From Mugil cephalus (taxonomy: Eukaryota; Chordata; Actinopteri; Mugiliformes; Mugilidae): a stretch of 64,000 nucleotides of DNA. The translations under genes were made by a program, and so were the position numbers. Positions 13,666 through 26,078 of this stretch are shown in pieces; position 1 is the stretch's first letter, and every line of letters begins with the position of its first letter. The notes under the pieces are model-generated. The model ran no database searches. It saw only the letters and a program-made list of their open reading frames with translations, and was not told the origin of the DNA. The stretch spans positions 22,602,001 through 22,666,000 of the forward strand of contig NC_061773.1 in the NCBI RefSeq assembly GCF_022458985.1, written 5' to 3'.

Positions 13666-16600
13666 AATTTCTTTTTACAGTAGCAACATTTGCAGTTTCA
13701 TTTTTGATCTCTGGATAGAAGGTCTGTGTTGTGTCTATTATCATTGTTAAGCATCCATTTCATATGTGGATGAGTTACATGGATCTGTGCTCATTGGAAT
13801 GAATGGATTTCTCACCTATATCCTTTTCATGGTTCTTCTGAGACGTTTAAAGCCCTTTCAGCAATATTGAATAGCTATAGAGCTATTAGCGCTGCCTCCC
13901 CAGCAATAGCCTAGAAGAGACCACTGGTAATGGTAGTCTGGCAGAACATGTCCAGTAGCTTTCGGCAGACACTTTCGGCCCCAACCCTAATGACCTTATC
14001 CTCCTAAGGAAATAGAGACATCTTGTTTTTGTATCATGAGTCAATGTTAGCCAACTAATCCAGAAAGATGAAGAATGGATAAAGGGCTTTTAGTTCAATT
14101 TATTTTGTAGTTTTTTTTTATAGGAATTGTTAATGGCAGTTTTGAATTTTGGTTCAAACTCAAGAGGAAATTCTAGAGGAAGTGTAGAACAGGCTGCATG
14201 GAGACCGCTTTGCTATGAAGCCATATATTACATACTGGCTATTCAGTACTAAATTACATATCCCATAGCGTCAAAAAATTTAAGGATTGGTGGGCACCTG
14301 TTTGCAGAGTGCTTCCAAAATAGATCGTGAACTTGAGAAAACTTCCTCCACATTCAAGAGGTTGACACCAGTGCACGATTCTTAAACTCTGGCTTGAGTC
14401 CGTGTCACTCCCCTTTTCTGTTTACCTCCTTTTCTTTTATTGCACCCGTCATGACTTGTCATATTCTTATCACCAAGATAAATTAAACCTTATTTATTTG
14501 TTCATGACAGATATCACTGTAGTATAGTTAGATAATACTTAATAGATTGATAGGGCAGTGGTGCTTGAAGAAACCCAGACAAACAAATGCTGTCAGCCAC
14601 CAGTGTTACCAATAAATACTCTGTAAACAACAGTTCAATATTTTTGATATTATGTGAAAAAAAGTTATTGGGGTTCATATATCCTGTCTGCCCAAAATGG
14701 TGCATTGCTGAATGCTGATTCACTAATTCAGCTTCAAAAAGATGAAAGCATTTTTTTTATTTTTTTTTCTGGCAGAGAAAAGTTTAGTTTATTAAACTCC
14801 TTCCACAGTTTCCCAGTGTACTGCATTGGCTACATTTCAAGTTGGTATAATTTTGTTGCTGAACACCTAATTCTATTTTTTTATTTTCCAACACAGCTCA
14901 TAACAAAAGTCAACTGTAATGATATGATACACACACACCCATACTCGCACGGAACAAGTACGTAGAGAGGGCAATTATTTTCCGAGAAAGTTGGCCAGAG
15001 GCTGGTGAACTCCTGGTGGACTGGGACTGTCTGTATGACTGATGTTCTGTGGTTGGAGGAGAACAAATGGATTTTCTATATTTGTAACTGATCACAAAGG
15101 AGCAGGTCGGCGCAGTTCGGAGGACCTGATCAGATTGCGTAGATCGTTGTGTTGACAGAGTGGCTGTTCCAGCAATCAGGGCTTCAGACAAATGGAGTTA
15201 CCTTTCACTCGCGCCGCTTAAAATGACGTAAATGCATGCGAACCGGCACTTGAAGGCATTTAACTGTGTCAACTGTTAGTACTTCCCTGTTAATAATTGT
15301 TTAATATGATATTAAACCACGAGCCCATTGTTGTACTATCTATTTCAGTATGAGGTTGGTTAATAATTTCCACTGTAGACCCCTCCAAGGTTTGTAAACA
15401 ATGTGACGTTTTTTGAGGGGCGGGGCTTAAATGGATGCCAAACATCTCAAACACTATAGCCTGTAAACGGCGGTTAGCATATTTCAGTGGACCGTGTTGG
15501 CAAGAATGGGTATAAGAGAATATACTAATACACTCACTCCCAGAGACCGTGAGTGTTATTTTAAAAAGTTGACTGATGGGACTATATTCACCAACCCCTA
15601 CACTGCACTCACTGGCTGGATGATTTGACCAAAGGAGAACACAGAGGGGACGAAGTCTGGTCTGTCTTTATCAACTAAAGCCTTTCCAGCAAAGATATTA
15701 CAAGAAGTAAGTGGAACCACTGTGGAGGGCAACATAGTAAATGCAACTTCTGCTTGGACACCCCTGAAACATGCAACTAACGTTGCGTTAAATAGCTGTT
15801 AGCATTAGCATTAACATGTAACAAGAATCCCCTACGTAATGATTAACTTAACATAATTTCAGTAACGATTTATTCCAACCCATAACCTTATCCAGGCTGA
15901 AACTGATGACGCATTACATATTAATCTGACCTGATATGAAGTAGAATTAACCTTAGACACAAGCTCTGTGGAGAAACCATGTGTGCTGTTGGGGAAATTT
16001 TTCTGGAATTCTAAAGACTTACTATAAAAAATGTGGTACATACTGCATGTACAGCGGGGTTTTTGTGGGAATCTAACCTCTATAATTGGTTGTACCACAC
16101 CTGTCCACAAGGTGTCCTCAGTGAATTTCCTGACTCACTGGACTGACCTTGTGATGTTGCCTTATGGTACCCACATTAATTCACCCTGCAGGTGAAGTTT
16201 CTCCATCCTGGAGATTTCGTTCATGCCTCTTTCTGACATTAATCTTCTCTCTAAAGGTTTCTACTACCCAAGGTAATCATTTCTCCCCGATGGGTGCCAG
16301 CACGTTGGCCCGTCACTGCCTCTTTACGGCCCTCTCCACCGCTGGCACCTCCCTGCCTGTGACACGCTATCATTTTCCCCTCCAGCGGTTTTCAATTTAG
16401 ATTGTTAAAACCAGCATGCTCTTTATAGACAGCTGGGAAGTAAATCTTGAAAGCTGCAGCGAAAGCAATGCGACAGTGTTTTCTGTAAAGCTTTTCGGTT
16501 TGACCCAGGGTCATGAGCCAGGCGGATCTGACAGAGGTTGACATCCCATTAGTCTTGCATAGCCTCAGTATCGCCACACCGTGTGATCTGGTTTTCTTCT

Positions 16601-16709
16601 TTTTTTTTTCTGTCGAGATTAATCTCAGCTACAAAGGAAAGTTTTTTAAAGATAAGGGAGAGCAAAGTTGGTGACAAAGAGCGACATCTACGCCGATCTG
16701 CTGGCAAAC
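13666..16709. other. Intergenic, no gene seen
   Basis: Short frames only. The stretch about 15360-15800, with CACTGTAGACCCCTCCAAGG and a frame containing WLDDLTK-like residues, may be an old DNA-transposon piece, but the match is too weak to name. Confidence 0.5.
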
Positions 16710-17158
16710 GGTTGGACCTGGTATTCATGTGGCTGGTTACTAAGACATGTACCGCCCACTTGGACCAGACCAGGTGCCCCCACCCCATAGCAATGGCAGT
16801 CCTTGATGGCAGCAGCCATCCCCAGCAGGATGCAGCCTGACACAGTCACAGGAACAACTCAAAAAGCATGAAAAACAGCACAAACTGATCAAGTATCTGT
16901 GGGATGATCCACAGAGGCCGCTCCCCTCAACCCACAGGACCCAAAGGCCCCCACTAGGGGTAAACAACAGCAATTTTATTGCTGTTGATCGATGCTCATC
17001 CCTAGCCCCCACTAACAACGTCCTGTAGCCAGACACCACAGGACACCTTCAGAAGGCCCATACCCATTCTCTGATGTGTCACAACTATGTTGGAGGCACA
17101 AGTGAGACCTACACAATGTTAGGAAAGTGGTTTCAACGTTGTGGCTGATCAGTATATG
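16710..17158 (+). mobile_element. Internally deleted Tc1/mariner element with nested insert
   Basis: Same family and same derivative as 5325-5735 and 49719-50075: it shares CCCCACCCCATAGCAATG and CTCAAAAAGCATGAAAAAC. The right end GTGGTTTCAACGTTGTGGCT and GATCAGTATA matches the family terminal sequence. A 50-base hAT-like insert interrupts it at 16955-17004. Confidence 0.75.
16955..17004. mobile_element. 50-bp hAT-like miniature insertion
   Basis: The insert begins TAGGGGT and ends ATCCCTA. It contains the hairpin AACAGCAATTTTATTGCTGTT and is flanked by direct repeats GCCCCCAC (16947-16954 and 17005-17012), the 8-bp length typical of hAT target duplications. Related Tc1 copies lack it. Confidence 0.6.
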
Positions 17159-17439
17159 TGTCTCACGCTTTCACTGATGTATATATATTTCATATTCTTT
17201 CAAAACAATGCCTCAAGCAGTTCTCTGTGTTGAACTTACTCCACCTGGCAGCAACCAGGTGACACCAATACATCCACAATAGTACTTTCAATTGAAAGTT
17301 TGGTATTAGACAAGAGTATGAATATTTTTTGTTCGTTGTTTGTTCTCACAGCCAGTTTTCAATCTACAGCTTGTGTGTGCCTGTGGTTTTGTGTTCACCC
17401 ATGCATGCTCGGCCATAAGTAATGCGCATTTGTTGTCTC

Positions 17440-17555
17440 TGTTGGCCTTGTGACGGACTGGAAACCTATCCAGGGTGTACCCGCCTGGGATTGGCTCTAG
17501 CCCCCCGTGACTGCATCCTTCTATTCTGAGGGATAAGAGTTTATAGATAATGGAT
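17440..17555 (+). repeat. Dispersed fish repeat tail
   Basis: Contains GTGACGGACTGGAAACCTAT, CAGGGTGTACCCGCC, TTGGCTCTAGCCCCCCGTGA and ends AGATAATGGATGG. This is a very common tail module of fish SINE/LINE-type repeats. A short reverse-oriented piece (TTCATTTTCTGCAACCGCTT) lies at about 11796-11840. Confidence 0.7.
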
Positions 17556-18907
17556 GGAATCAGCCCTCAGTTAGGGCTGTGGATATTCACTGTCGAGCAG
17601 ATGAGAAATGGTGTTTTCATAAAAAAAAGTTTAAGAATACTTTTAACTCTTTTTTTGATGTTCTTAATGCTACAAACTTTATTTTTTTTTTTTGTCACAA
17701 AGGTTCAGGATACTCTTTGTAGAGAGGAAACAACTCAAACAATCTATAAGACAGAAATCTGTCTTTTCCAAAGAGACGCTTTGTGTTTAATAACTGTGTA
17801 TGAAGTGATGTTCATGGGAGTTTTTTTACCCCTGCTTCCATTAAAAAAAAATAAATAAATAAAAAAAAAAAGGCTCTGAGGGAAGGACGGGGAAATAAAA
17901 ACCCGGAACGATTACCTAACTTCCACCAAGGGACATCCATTACCTGATACAGTCAGTGACCATTTGTCTCTCTTAAACACCCCGTCAGCCATTGGTGGGC
18001 AGGCGCGCTGGGAGGTTGTGCTGCGATGATCAGACACGGGGAAGAACTGGACAGAGCGTGACCACTGGGGTGCCTTTAATGAACAGTGGGACTGTTTTTA
18101 TCCGCACTCGCTAGAAATCCTCCATCACCACGACAGACTGCACTCACCTGGGGCCCCACTCTGAGACCGTTTCTTCAATTTAGCTAGCAAGTGCACCGAG
18201 CAGATCGTGTTTCGTTGTTCAGTGTTGTTCTCGGGTCAATATACCCAGAAGGACAAATTCATTATTTGAATTTAGGTCAACACAGATCTTATCTGACAGA
18301 TCTATATGTCACGTTACAGAAACTGCCGAGGCAAAACAACTACAGAATGTGTCTAAATTACTTTTTTGAGAGTCCCAAAAAAGTCTTAAAACCTAAGTGA
18401 GATGCTGTTGAAGGCTAACAATGTTGAGTTGCCTTTACTGATACCTTTACTGATCCGTATGCACAGCCCGTTACCACTTTTGCTCTCGGCCTTGATAGAG
18501 ATTTTCATGCAAGAAACTGCAAAGTCAAAGACACCAATCAATATTGGCAAGTCCATTAATTTGTCTGATAATGAGTCCCATCACTTTTCACGGGGCCCTT
18601 AAGGCCTATCACAGGGAATATACTTGATGTAAGATCCAACTTAACGGCTCAAACCTTATCACCTTCTAAACAGACATACTGCCAGTGCTACTGTAGATAA
18701 CTGTTTAAAGTGATTCATGACGTGCTATATATAAAACATCTTTAATGAGAGCTATTTGATATCACACCTGATTTTTGGGGGATGTTCTGTGCCACATTGA
18801 ACCTGGTCATGTTCAAATAAACATACTGTATGTACAGATTATAGCCTGTATAAAGATGAACGTGGAACTGCTCCTCTAAACTTTAGAGGAGACCTAAGAG
18901 TCTACAG

Positions 18908-19311
18908 CGTAGGTCTTCAACACGGGGTCCGAGACCCCAGGGGGGGCCCACAGAGGTACTACAGGGGGGTCGCAAAATCTTTAGTTTATAAGATATTTTT
19001 CTATTTTTTTTTTTTAATTTTTACCCATTGTTTCCTCCTCCCCCAAATGTAAATTTATTTACACTCTGCACAGCCACTGTTGTGTTACTTCCCTTCTATC
19101 GACACGTTTTAAATAATAAAACAAAAATGAATAATTGAACCTGTGTATTATTTGATAGCTTAATACTGAATGCAAAATGATAATAATGTATATTTATAAA
19201 TAGCACTACGCCGAGTTTAATATAGAACAACATATATAGTAGGTAGGGGCTCCCTACTTAATCTGTCATTAGTTTGGGGGACCTTGGCATGAAAAACATT
19301 GAAGACCCCTG
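18908..19311. mobile_element. Non-autonomous hAT-type element (about 404 bp)
   Basis: The left end AGGTCTTCAACACGGGGTC and right end ATTGAAGACCCCTG form inverted repeats. The flanks GTCTACAG (18900-18907) and GTCTAGAG (19312-19319) are an imperfect 8-bp target duplication. No coding capacity. The interior with GAGTTTAATATAGAACAACA also occurs in a much shorter copy at 22545-22613. Confidence 0.75.
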
Positions 19312-20625
19312 GTCTAGAGTGAAGCTAAAGTGAGTACAGCTCTCCCTGGTGACTGGGTGCAGTATAGGTCATAAGCTCCACCTCAGTTAGTAATCTGACT
19401 CTATGGAAACAGGAAATGGCGACCACAAGTTGCCATGCCAGCCGCTCAGTAAAGCGGCCCCATAGGACCGTAAGAGTCTAAATAAAATTAATAAACTAGT
19501 ACAATCTATAATCTGACTTTTCCTTGTAACTGGTGCAGATAGAGCATGAAATAGTATGAATTAAACGAAAACGCGAGTGTAAGTCTACAGGAACTCTTTT
19601 CAAAACTAAACTCCTTCCCCTGATGTCTGTTTCCTTTTTATCTAAAGTATAATTTTTTTTCATTTAATTTCTTCCTGACAACTAGAGACGGAGAATTCAG
19701 AGAATCTTAGTTACATGTATAACTTTTTCCCACCATATGCACTGCCATACTGCTACTTCCTGTATGTCGTTTCCTCTTTTATTTTGAAAGCCACTTGCCT
19801 CTTTGCCATTTCAGACCTCTTCACTTCCTGCTTGTGGTTGTTAGCCCCGCCCTCACCTATCTCACCTGTGCCTCATTGTCTCCCTTGTATTTGGCCTCTG
19901 TGGTCCCTTCTGACTTTGCCAGTTCGTCTTTGTACTTCGTGCCAGAAACGTACCAGCATGTTCCAAGTGCACTTTGTGCTTTTCATCTATTCTTTGTGAT
20001 TTTTGGACGTCACGTAGAGACTGCGGACCCACCACTCGTCTCTTGGGTCGTGCGTTTGACTCCTCCTCAACCAGTCATACTTCAGCCACTAAGCCTCTGC
20101 TGTTATGGTTTCTTCATCTCTCTCCTTGTGCCGGATTTAAAACTCTGACAAATACTGAGAGCTTTACTGTACCTTGCCCTGATTTGCTTCATCAGTGTTG
20201 TGTGATGTAATATTATCGGCTTAATAACTTATATGTAATAGTCATGAACACTATCATTAAGACTGCTTCCTGCAGTCAGCCCTAAGAGCCCTACTTTCCC
20301 AATACCTTGTCCTTCCTCGGCTTTAAGATAAAAAAAAAAAAAGAAAAAGGAATCAATTGTCCAGTTGAACTGCAAGTTACAGGAGGGACCACACCCTCGT
20401 GCCATTGCTCTCAGCCTCCGCCCCTCGCCTGAAAAACTGGCCCTGTTTGCCTCCAGCTTGCTTGCCTCAAGGGTTTACATAGGGCCACATTTATAACCGG
20501 TGTACATGCAAAATGAGACTTGAGAGAGGCACACAAAGGTTGGGATCGTGAAAAACAAACTTTACGGGTGAATGAATGCATGTCTCTGACCAGTCGGTAC
20601 GCACTGTGTGGAGGTGGGGAAATTT

Positions 20626-20672
20626 GATCTGGCTATTAATGAAAAAAATTTTTTTTCATTAATAGCCAGATC
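20626..20672. repeat. 47-bp near-perfect palindrome
   Basis: Arms of 23 bases (20626-20648 and 20650-20672), from GATCTGGCTATTAATG with A7 to the exact reverse complement, are separated by one T. It could extrude a cruciform or be a fold-back repeat. The surroundings (20460-20790) look like repeat DNA of unknown family. Confidence 0.85.
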
Positions 20673-22544
20673 TGTTCGGCCGTGAATAAAAACCACCTCC
20701 TAGTGGTTTAGCCATTTGTCCATCGCACCCATAATTACGAAACCCTTCCCTAACACAGCATCGTGCCCTTTGCATGTGTACCATCAGCGCTTTGAGTTGC
20801 AGGTCGGGTTACAGATGCACGTTCGAAAGGAAAGCTTACACACCTACAAATAACAGACTTGGTATCAAGGGGATTTTGGAAATTGTGCAAATATGCCAAT
20901 GCAAATCTTTTCCAAATAGTGGCTGAAGGACTGAAACAGGAAGGCTGTTGACACAGAGGAAACAAGTCTACTCCACTAGCCCAGAAGCCTCAAAGTTCCC
21001 ACCGCCCCAAATGTTGTTCGTCAATCACTTTGCTGCATCGCGGCACGGCAAAGATCTGCCTGGCCAGTCAGATCTTTAGGGCAGGGTGTACGTGTTGATG
21101 GACAGAAGAGTAACAGTGAAATCATACATGCCAGCTGAATTTGTTTACTGAAAAAAAGTACTCTTATTGGTTGTCTCTTTAATGCAGTAACACCGAGATA
21201 CAAGGAAATCCAAGGGATGTGTTACCACACTCATATTCTGATAAGAATCGGTCGGAATATTTCATTTTTTCCGATCAAAACTGGAACACCTTGCGCACGT
21301 AAGCGTACTGTGACCCTCCAGCGCGTCTCTCCAATTAATAATCATTAACCGCTCTTCTTTATTAAACAATTTCCAGCGCGTGACAGCTGAAAGAGCATCG
21401 AAGGCGCGGACACCCAGGTGAGCGCAGGTCTTATCTAGACACTCCAGCTGTGCTCCAGTTACCCATCACCGCCTGTGGTAACGGGAATTTAGTTCACAGA
21501 GTTTAAAATTAGTCCGGACATCTATCATTTCCCACCGGCTGAATAGGCCGGGGCAGGCACCCTGGCACAGGCAATCTGTCTCCACACATCAGCTCGTCCC
21601 GTCTCACAGCACCATCACTCACACACAGTGCCCTGTCACGGAGGACAAAGGCGGTGCTCATGGATGGGAGAAAATGTTGCAGTAGGACACGTGAGCAAAC
21701 ACTCAGGGAGTTACATTCATGCATGGCGTAGTGGGTGTCAATACTTGGGAGAGGAAGTGTCACTCAGCATGCGACAACAGAGAACCGAAAGCAAGGAGCA
21801 AGGAGTTTGAATCACTTAAGAACTACAGGAACGGCAAGAACCATGAAAAACATCCTTTAATGCTACACATTTTTTGGTTAAAACGCAAAGACAACATTTC
21901 ATTCTACTGAAAGTGAACCTGAGAGGAAAAGAGAAATCCTTTAAAGTGTCTTTCTACTTGAGGCCAAAGCTGCAAGAGCACAGCTGACATGACTATAAAT
22001 CTACCCCTATTTAAGAGCCGGGGTGTCTGAACGCTGGACAAGACATACAACACATCAGCTGGAGGGCGCGGAGCAGCAACACGGATACAAAGCAGCCTAT
22101 CTCTCAGCTGTCGTGGACTGTGTGGGTTAATATACTGTGACATTACACACATGGTCTCATTTTATTGAACCATTAGACAATGGGATAACACACCTGAGCT
22201 CCAAAATTTGTAAATGCAATTTACGAAGCAATTTCCTTTCAAATCACGTCTTTGTTAAAGTGGCTTTTGTTATGTGAGAGCTTGACTCAATTTGCATATT
22301 TGAAACTACCCTGCTCCTTTGGTGGCTGTGGATTCCTTTTACTTTCCTTGATGAACTCAGGGGTTTGTTTATTTTCTTCATAATGCAGATTATTAAAGGA
22401 AACGGTTCATTTATTGACTGGCTCTGCAGTCACACAAATCCTTTTCATTTCTTTAGTTTGTTTGACCTTTTCAATCTTTACTGGAACGTACATATAGTAG
22501 TGCATATTCAGGATGAATAGTGAACGCTCTTGTATTTATGTAGT

Positions 22545-22613
22545 GCATGGCTCTTCAACAGGGGGTCCGCGACCAAGAGTTTAATATAGAACAGCACATA
22601 TAGTAGGGGGTCC
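22545..22613. mobile_element. Deleted copy of the 18.9-kb hAT-type element
   Basis: TCTTCAACAGGGGGTCCGCG is joined directly to GAGTTTAATATAGAACAGCA and TAGTAGGGGGTCCCTG. These match the left end and right interior of the element at 18908-19311, with the middle missing. Confidence 0.65.
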
Positions 22614-22828
22614 CTGATGTAGAACACAGATCTACCTACTGGTGCTAGAAGTGTTTTGCAGTCATAATGACACATCTACCTACGTTCGTATAAGCATGCA
22701 CCGATTCACACACCAGCCCCAAGCACTTGCACAAGGACACTTTGGCATGTGCTCTGTGTGTGCCATCGACTACTGACCCTTCTGTCATTCTGACAAATTC
22801 AGATTTACATCCACATCAGTGTTTACAC

Positions 22829-23530
22829 TAGTGGTGGGCCATCGGGGCCTGCAAGGCCTTCTCTGCTGGCCTAAAAAATATCTGACAGACTTAATTATAT
22901 ATTCCAAGAGTACCTGATAATAATTTCTAAGGGTCTGTTCACTTCCTTTCATAGCTTTTCCCCTGGTTGTGCTGCTTCCAAACGTGTGGTTTCATACAAA
23001 AGCTCTCTTCCAATCACATTTCGGCCATGATTTGTTGCTAGGGTCAAATATTTCTGCCTGGAGGCCTTCAGAATCAGTTCTGCAGGCCCTGCAGCATAAA
23101 TAACTCTTAAAGACCTGAACATCTGTCTGCGCATAAAAAAAAAAAAGTTTGCGGATTTCTTTAACCAATCAGTACAGTGACGTCAGCATATTCACACCCT
23201 TCGATTGGATAGTCAGAGAGTGAGCTGGCCAGAGCTAGCGAACTACATTTGTTGTTAGTTAGACTAGCAAAAATATAGTTGTGTTGATTTAATAGCTGTT
23301 TTGTCACTGCACAATGGCTGAAGGAGGAGAAGAAATGGATTTGGTTGAGAATTTACGGTCAAAGCCATTTTCAGAACAGACTTTTCAAGAAAAGCTGGAC
23401 ATAAGAAAGATCGGGCAACTTAGAAGCTACGGAAAAGAATTTGTCAGCCACTTTCAGTCCACTAACTCGGAGCAGTACTTCTGGCTCAGTGCTCAGAGGA
23501 AAATTAATTGTTGAAAATGAATTAGCTGAA
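22829..23530 (+). mobile_element. 5' part of a hAT transposon
   Basis: Starts near CTAGTGGTGGGCCATCGGGG, a hAT-type terminus. An untranslated region leads to an ATG at 23314. The 66-codon frame 23314-23514 reads MAEGGEEMDLVENL..KPFSEQTFQEKLDI, similar to the N-termini of hAT transposase-like (ZMYM1-like) proteins, and then stops. The rest of the transposase and the 3' end are absent, so this is a truncated relic. Confidence 0.6.
23314..23514 (+). pseudogene. hAT transposase N-terminal fragment
   Basis: This 66-aa frame has the VENL.SKPFSE.TFQEKLDI segment that opens many hAT-derived ZMYM1-like transposases. It ends at a stop after FWLSAQRKINC, where intact copies continue into a zinc finger and the catalytic core. 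It is treated as a dead transposon remnant. Confidence 0.5.
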
Positions 23531-24599
23531 GGCACAGGTGGAAAATGCACATAGTGTGAATGTCACTATGTATGTTGATGAGTGCAGTTCACAGTTAAGT
23601 GGAGAGTACTGTATTGTACTGCACTGTACACATATGAATAGACATACCAAGCACAACATAAACAATTATGGTTAGAAAACAGTGTTTCTGCCTTTGGATG
23701 TCGAGAAAAGAAACCAGGAAACGTTCTCCTCCAGTCTCCTTGTGGCTGATTAGATCTGCACAAGTTAAAGCTGGGTAATAAGATATTACTCTGATTTTAT
23801 TTTTTATTTTTTTAAAAATAAACAGCACATATTTTGTTTCAGTCCATTTTCTCCTGACAGAGCAGAAAAGCGGGAACGGTCTCAACTAATAGGTGCAACG
23901 ACAGCATGGCGAGAGAGATGATAATCAAGCTATGGCCTGCACAGATACGAGGTGCAGTCACATGCAGCGTGTGAAGACACCTGTGTGGACGTTGCAGGTG
24001 CATGCATGGGCTTTCACAGATAAGATTTATTATCGCAGGGTGGCTGTAAATTAAAGAAAATACAAAAAATGTCTTGTGGTGAATATATTAAGTGCAAAAA
24101 AAATAAAATAAAAATAAAAAAAATTATTTAATTTCATTTCCTTTTTTTTATGTAAGCAATCAAATTAAAATGAACTGACAGTTGTTAATTGCAAAGTATC
24201 ATCATTGTACAGCTTTATTCTCTGTACATTCCTGACATGTAGCTTAATATTTCAAAGGGATTCCCTATCCCTATTGATATTATTTCCTCGAAGCAATGTC
24301 CTCACATTGTGACTGTGCTTGTCCTCACAACATTAGTAATACAAGTACGCACACACACAGCCCTCACCCCACTCCATTATCACCTGACAAAGACACTAAG
24401 CGATTTGACCCGCTCTCCATGTGCAGCAAACTGCTCATCAGTGTTCCCATCTGCGGCTCCTGATATTCACCTATATTGATTGTGGTGCTGGGGCGTGTAA
24501 AAGGTGTAATGTTTATTGATTGTGGTGATGGTCTAGGGTTAAGGGTAAGGTCGGGCTTTTCGATCACTCCTGGGAATTTCTTCTTCCAGAGCTGTGGAA

Positions 24600-25472
24600 G
24601 AATCTGTTAACACAAATAGCTAATAACCCAATCACATGGCTACAATTCAATGCATTAAGGTATGTATAGGTGATCAAGACAACTTGCTGAAGTCCAAACC
24701 GAGCATCAGAATGGAGAAGAAAGGGGATTTAAGTGACCTTGAATGTGGTGTGGTTGTTGGTGCCAGACAGGCTGGTCTGAGTATTGATCTGCTGATCTAC
24801 TAGGATTTTTATGCACAACCATCTCTAACGTTTACAGAGAATGGTCCAAAAAAGAGAAAATATCCAGTGAGCGGCAGTTGTGTGGACGAAAATGTCTTGT
24901 TGATGTGAGAATTCAGAGGAGAATGGGCAGACTGGTTGGAGATGAAAGGCGACGGTAACTCGAACAACCACTCGTTACAACCAAGGAATGTAGAATACCA
25001 TCTCTGAACGCACAACGTGGTGGTGTAACAGTGTGGGGGATATTTTCTTGGCTCACTTTGGGCCTTAGTACAAACTGAGTATGGTTTAAATGCCACAGCC
25101 TACCTGAGTATTGTTGCTGACCATGTCCATCCCTTTATGACCACAGTGTACCATCTTCTGATGGCTACTTCCAGCAGGATAATGCACCATGTCACAAAGC
25201 TCATATCATCTCAAACTGGTTTCTTGAACATGACAATGAGTTCACTGTACTCCAATGGCCTCCACAGTCACCAGATCTCAATCCAATAGAGGAACCTTTG
25301 AGATGTGGTGGAGTGGGAGACTTACAACATAGATGTGCAGCCGACAAATCTGCAACTGTCCAACAATATGGACCAAAATCTGAAAGTATGTCACGAAGAA
25401 TTAAGGCAGTTCTGAAGGCAAAGGGGGGTCCAACCTTTCACTAGCAAGGTGTACCTAATAAAGTAGCCAAAG
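24600..25472 (+). mobile_element. Tc1/mariner transposon copy with internal deletion
   Basis: The 5' region has CCAATCACATGGCTAC and GAGCATCAGAATGGAGAAGA, followed by DNA for the N-terminal DNA-binding part. After GAACGCACAACGTGG it jumps to GGTGTAACAGTGTGGGG, skipping several hundred bases found in full family members. Catalytic motifs can still be read as QQDNAPCHKAHII and WPPQSPDLNPIEE. The right end GGTGTACCTAATAAAGTAGC is the family terminal repeat; the left terminal repeat is not recognisable. Frameshifts make it non-functional. Confidence 0.8.
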
Positions 25473-26026
25473 TGGACTTTGAATTATTTTGAAATATTGA
25501 TTCTAGGTAGATATTCATCCTGTGGGAAGTTTGGCACCGACCTTAGTGGGAATTGAACCATTGATAGCATGGATTCGGATGGTGTTGCCATTTCTTTGGC
25601 TCATTTTGAGTCACCAACCACTCACTACAAATGAAGCAGGCGCTCACGTGAAGGCAGTGTGGACAGCTCAGATGACATCATGTGATATTTGCATATCAAA
25701 TTAAAAAAAAAAGTACTAACGGCTCACTACTGCAACTCGGATTCCATAGTTTGTTTTAAAGAGCCAGTTAACAGCTTCGGTTCCTTTACAAATGTCACAA
25801 CTTCATTATTGGCAACGGAAACAAAGGTCATTGTCTGTTTCCTGACGAACTTTGCTCCGCAGTGACAGTGGTCACATGCTCATAGGTGTGTGGTCTGAAA
25901 GTCTGACAGCCAGAACACACACAGAAAGAAAGGTTTACATGGGAAGACACCTTTAAACAGAACAGTGGTTTTGAAAGTATTATTCATCATAGTAGTTATT
26001 AGACGTGATTATGAGTTCCAGCTCTT

Positions 26027-26078
<52 letters not shown>

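Larger units (their letters stand above)
17159..22544. other. Intergenic with repeats
   Basis: Besides the hAT-type element and the palindrome, 19770-20200 is a pyrimidine-rich stretch (CTCACCTGTGCCTCATTGTC) resembling a dispersed fish repeat of unknown type. 21280-21480 is GC-richer, unique-looking DNA. No exon could be supported. Confidence 0.5.

Noticed and set aside
24600..25472. Functional transposase gene
   Set aside because: Catalytic motifs can be read, but frameshifts, stops and a large internal deletion rule out an active protein.
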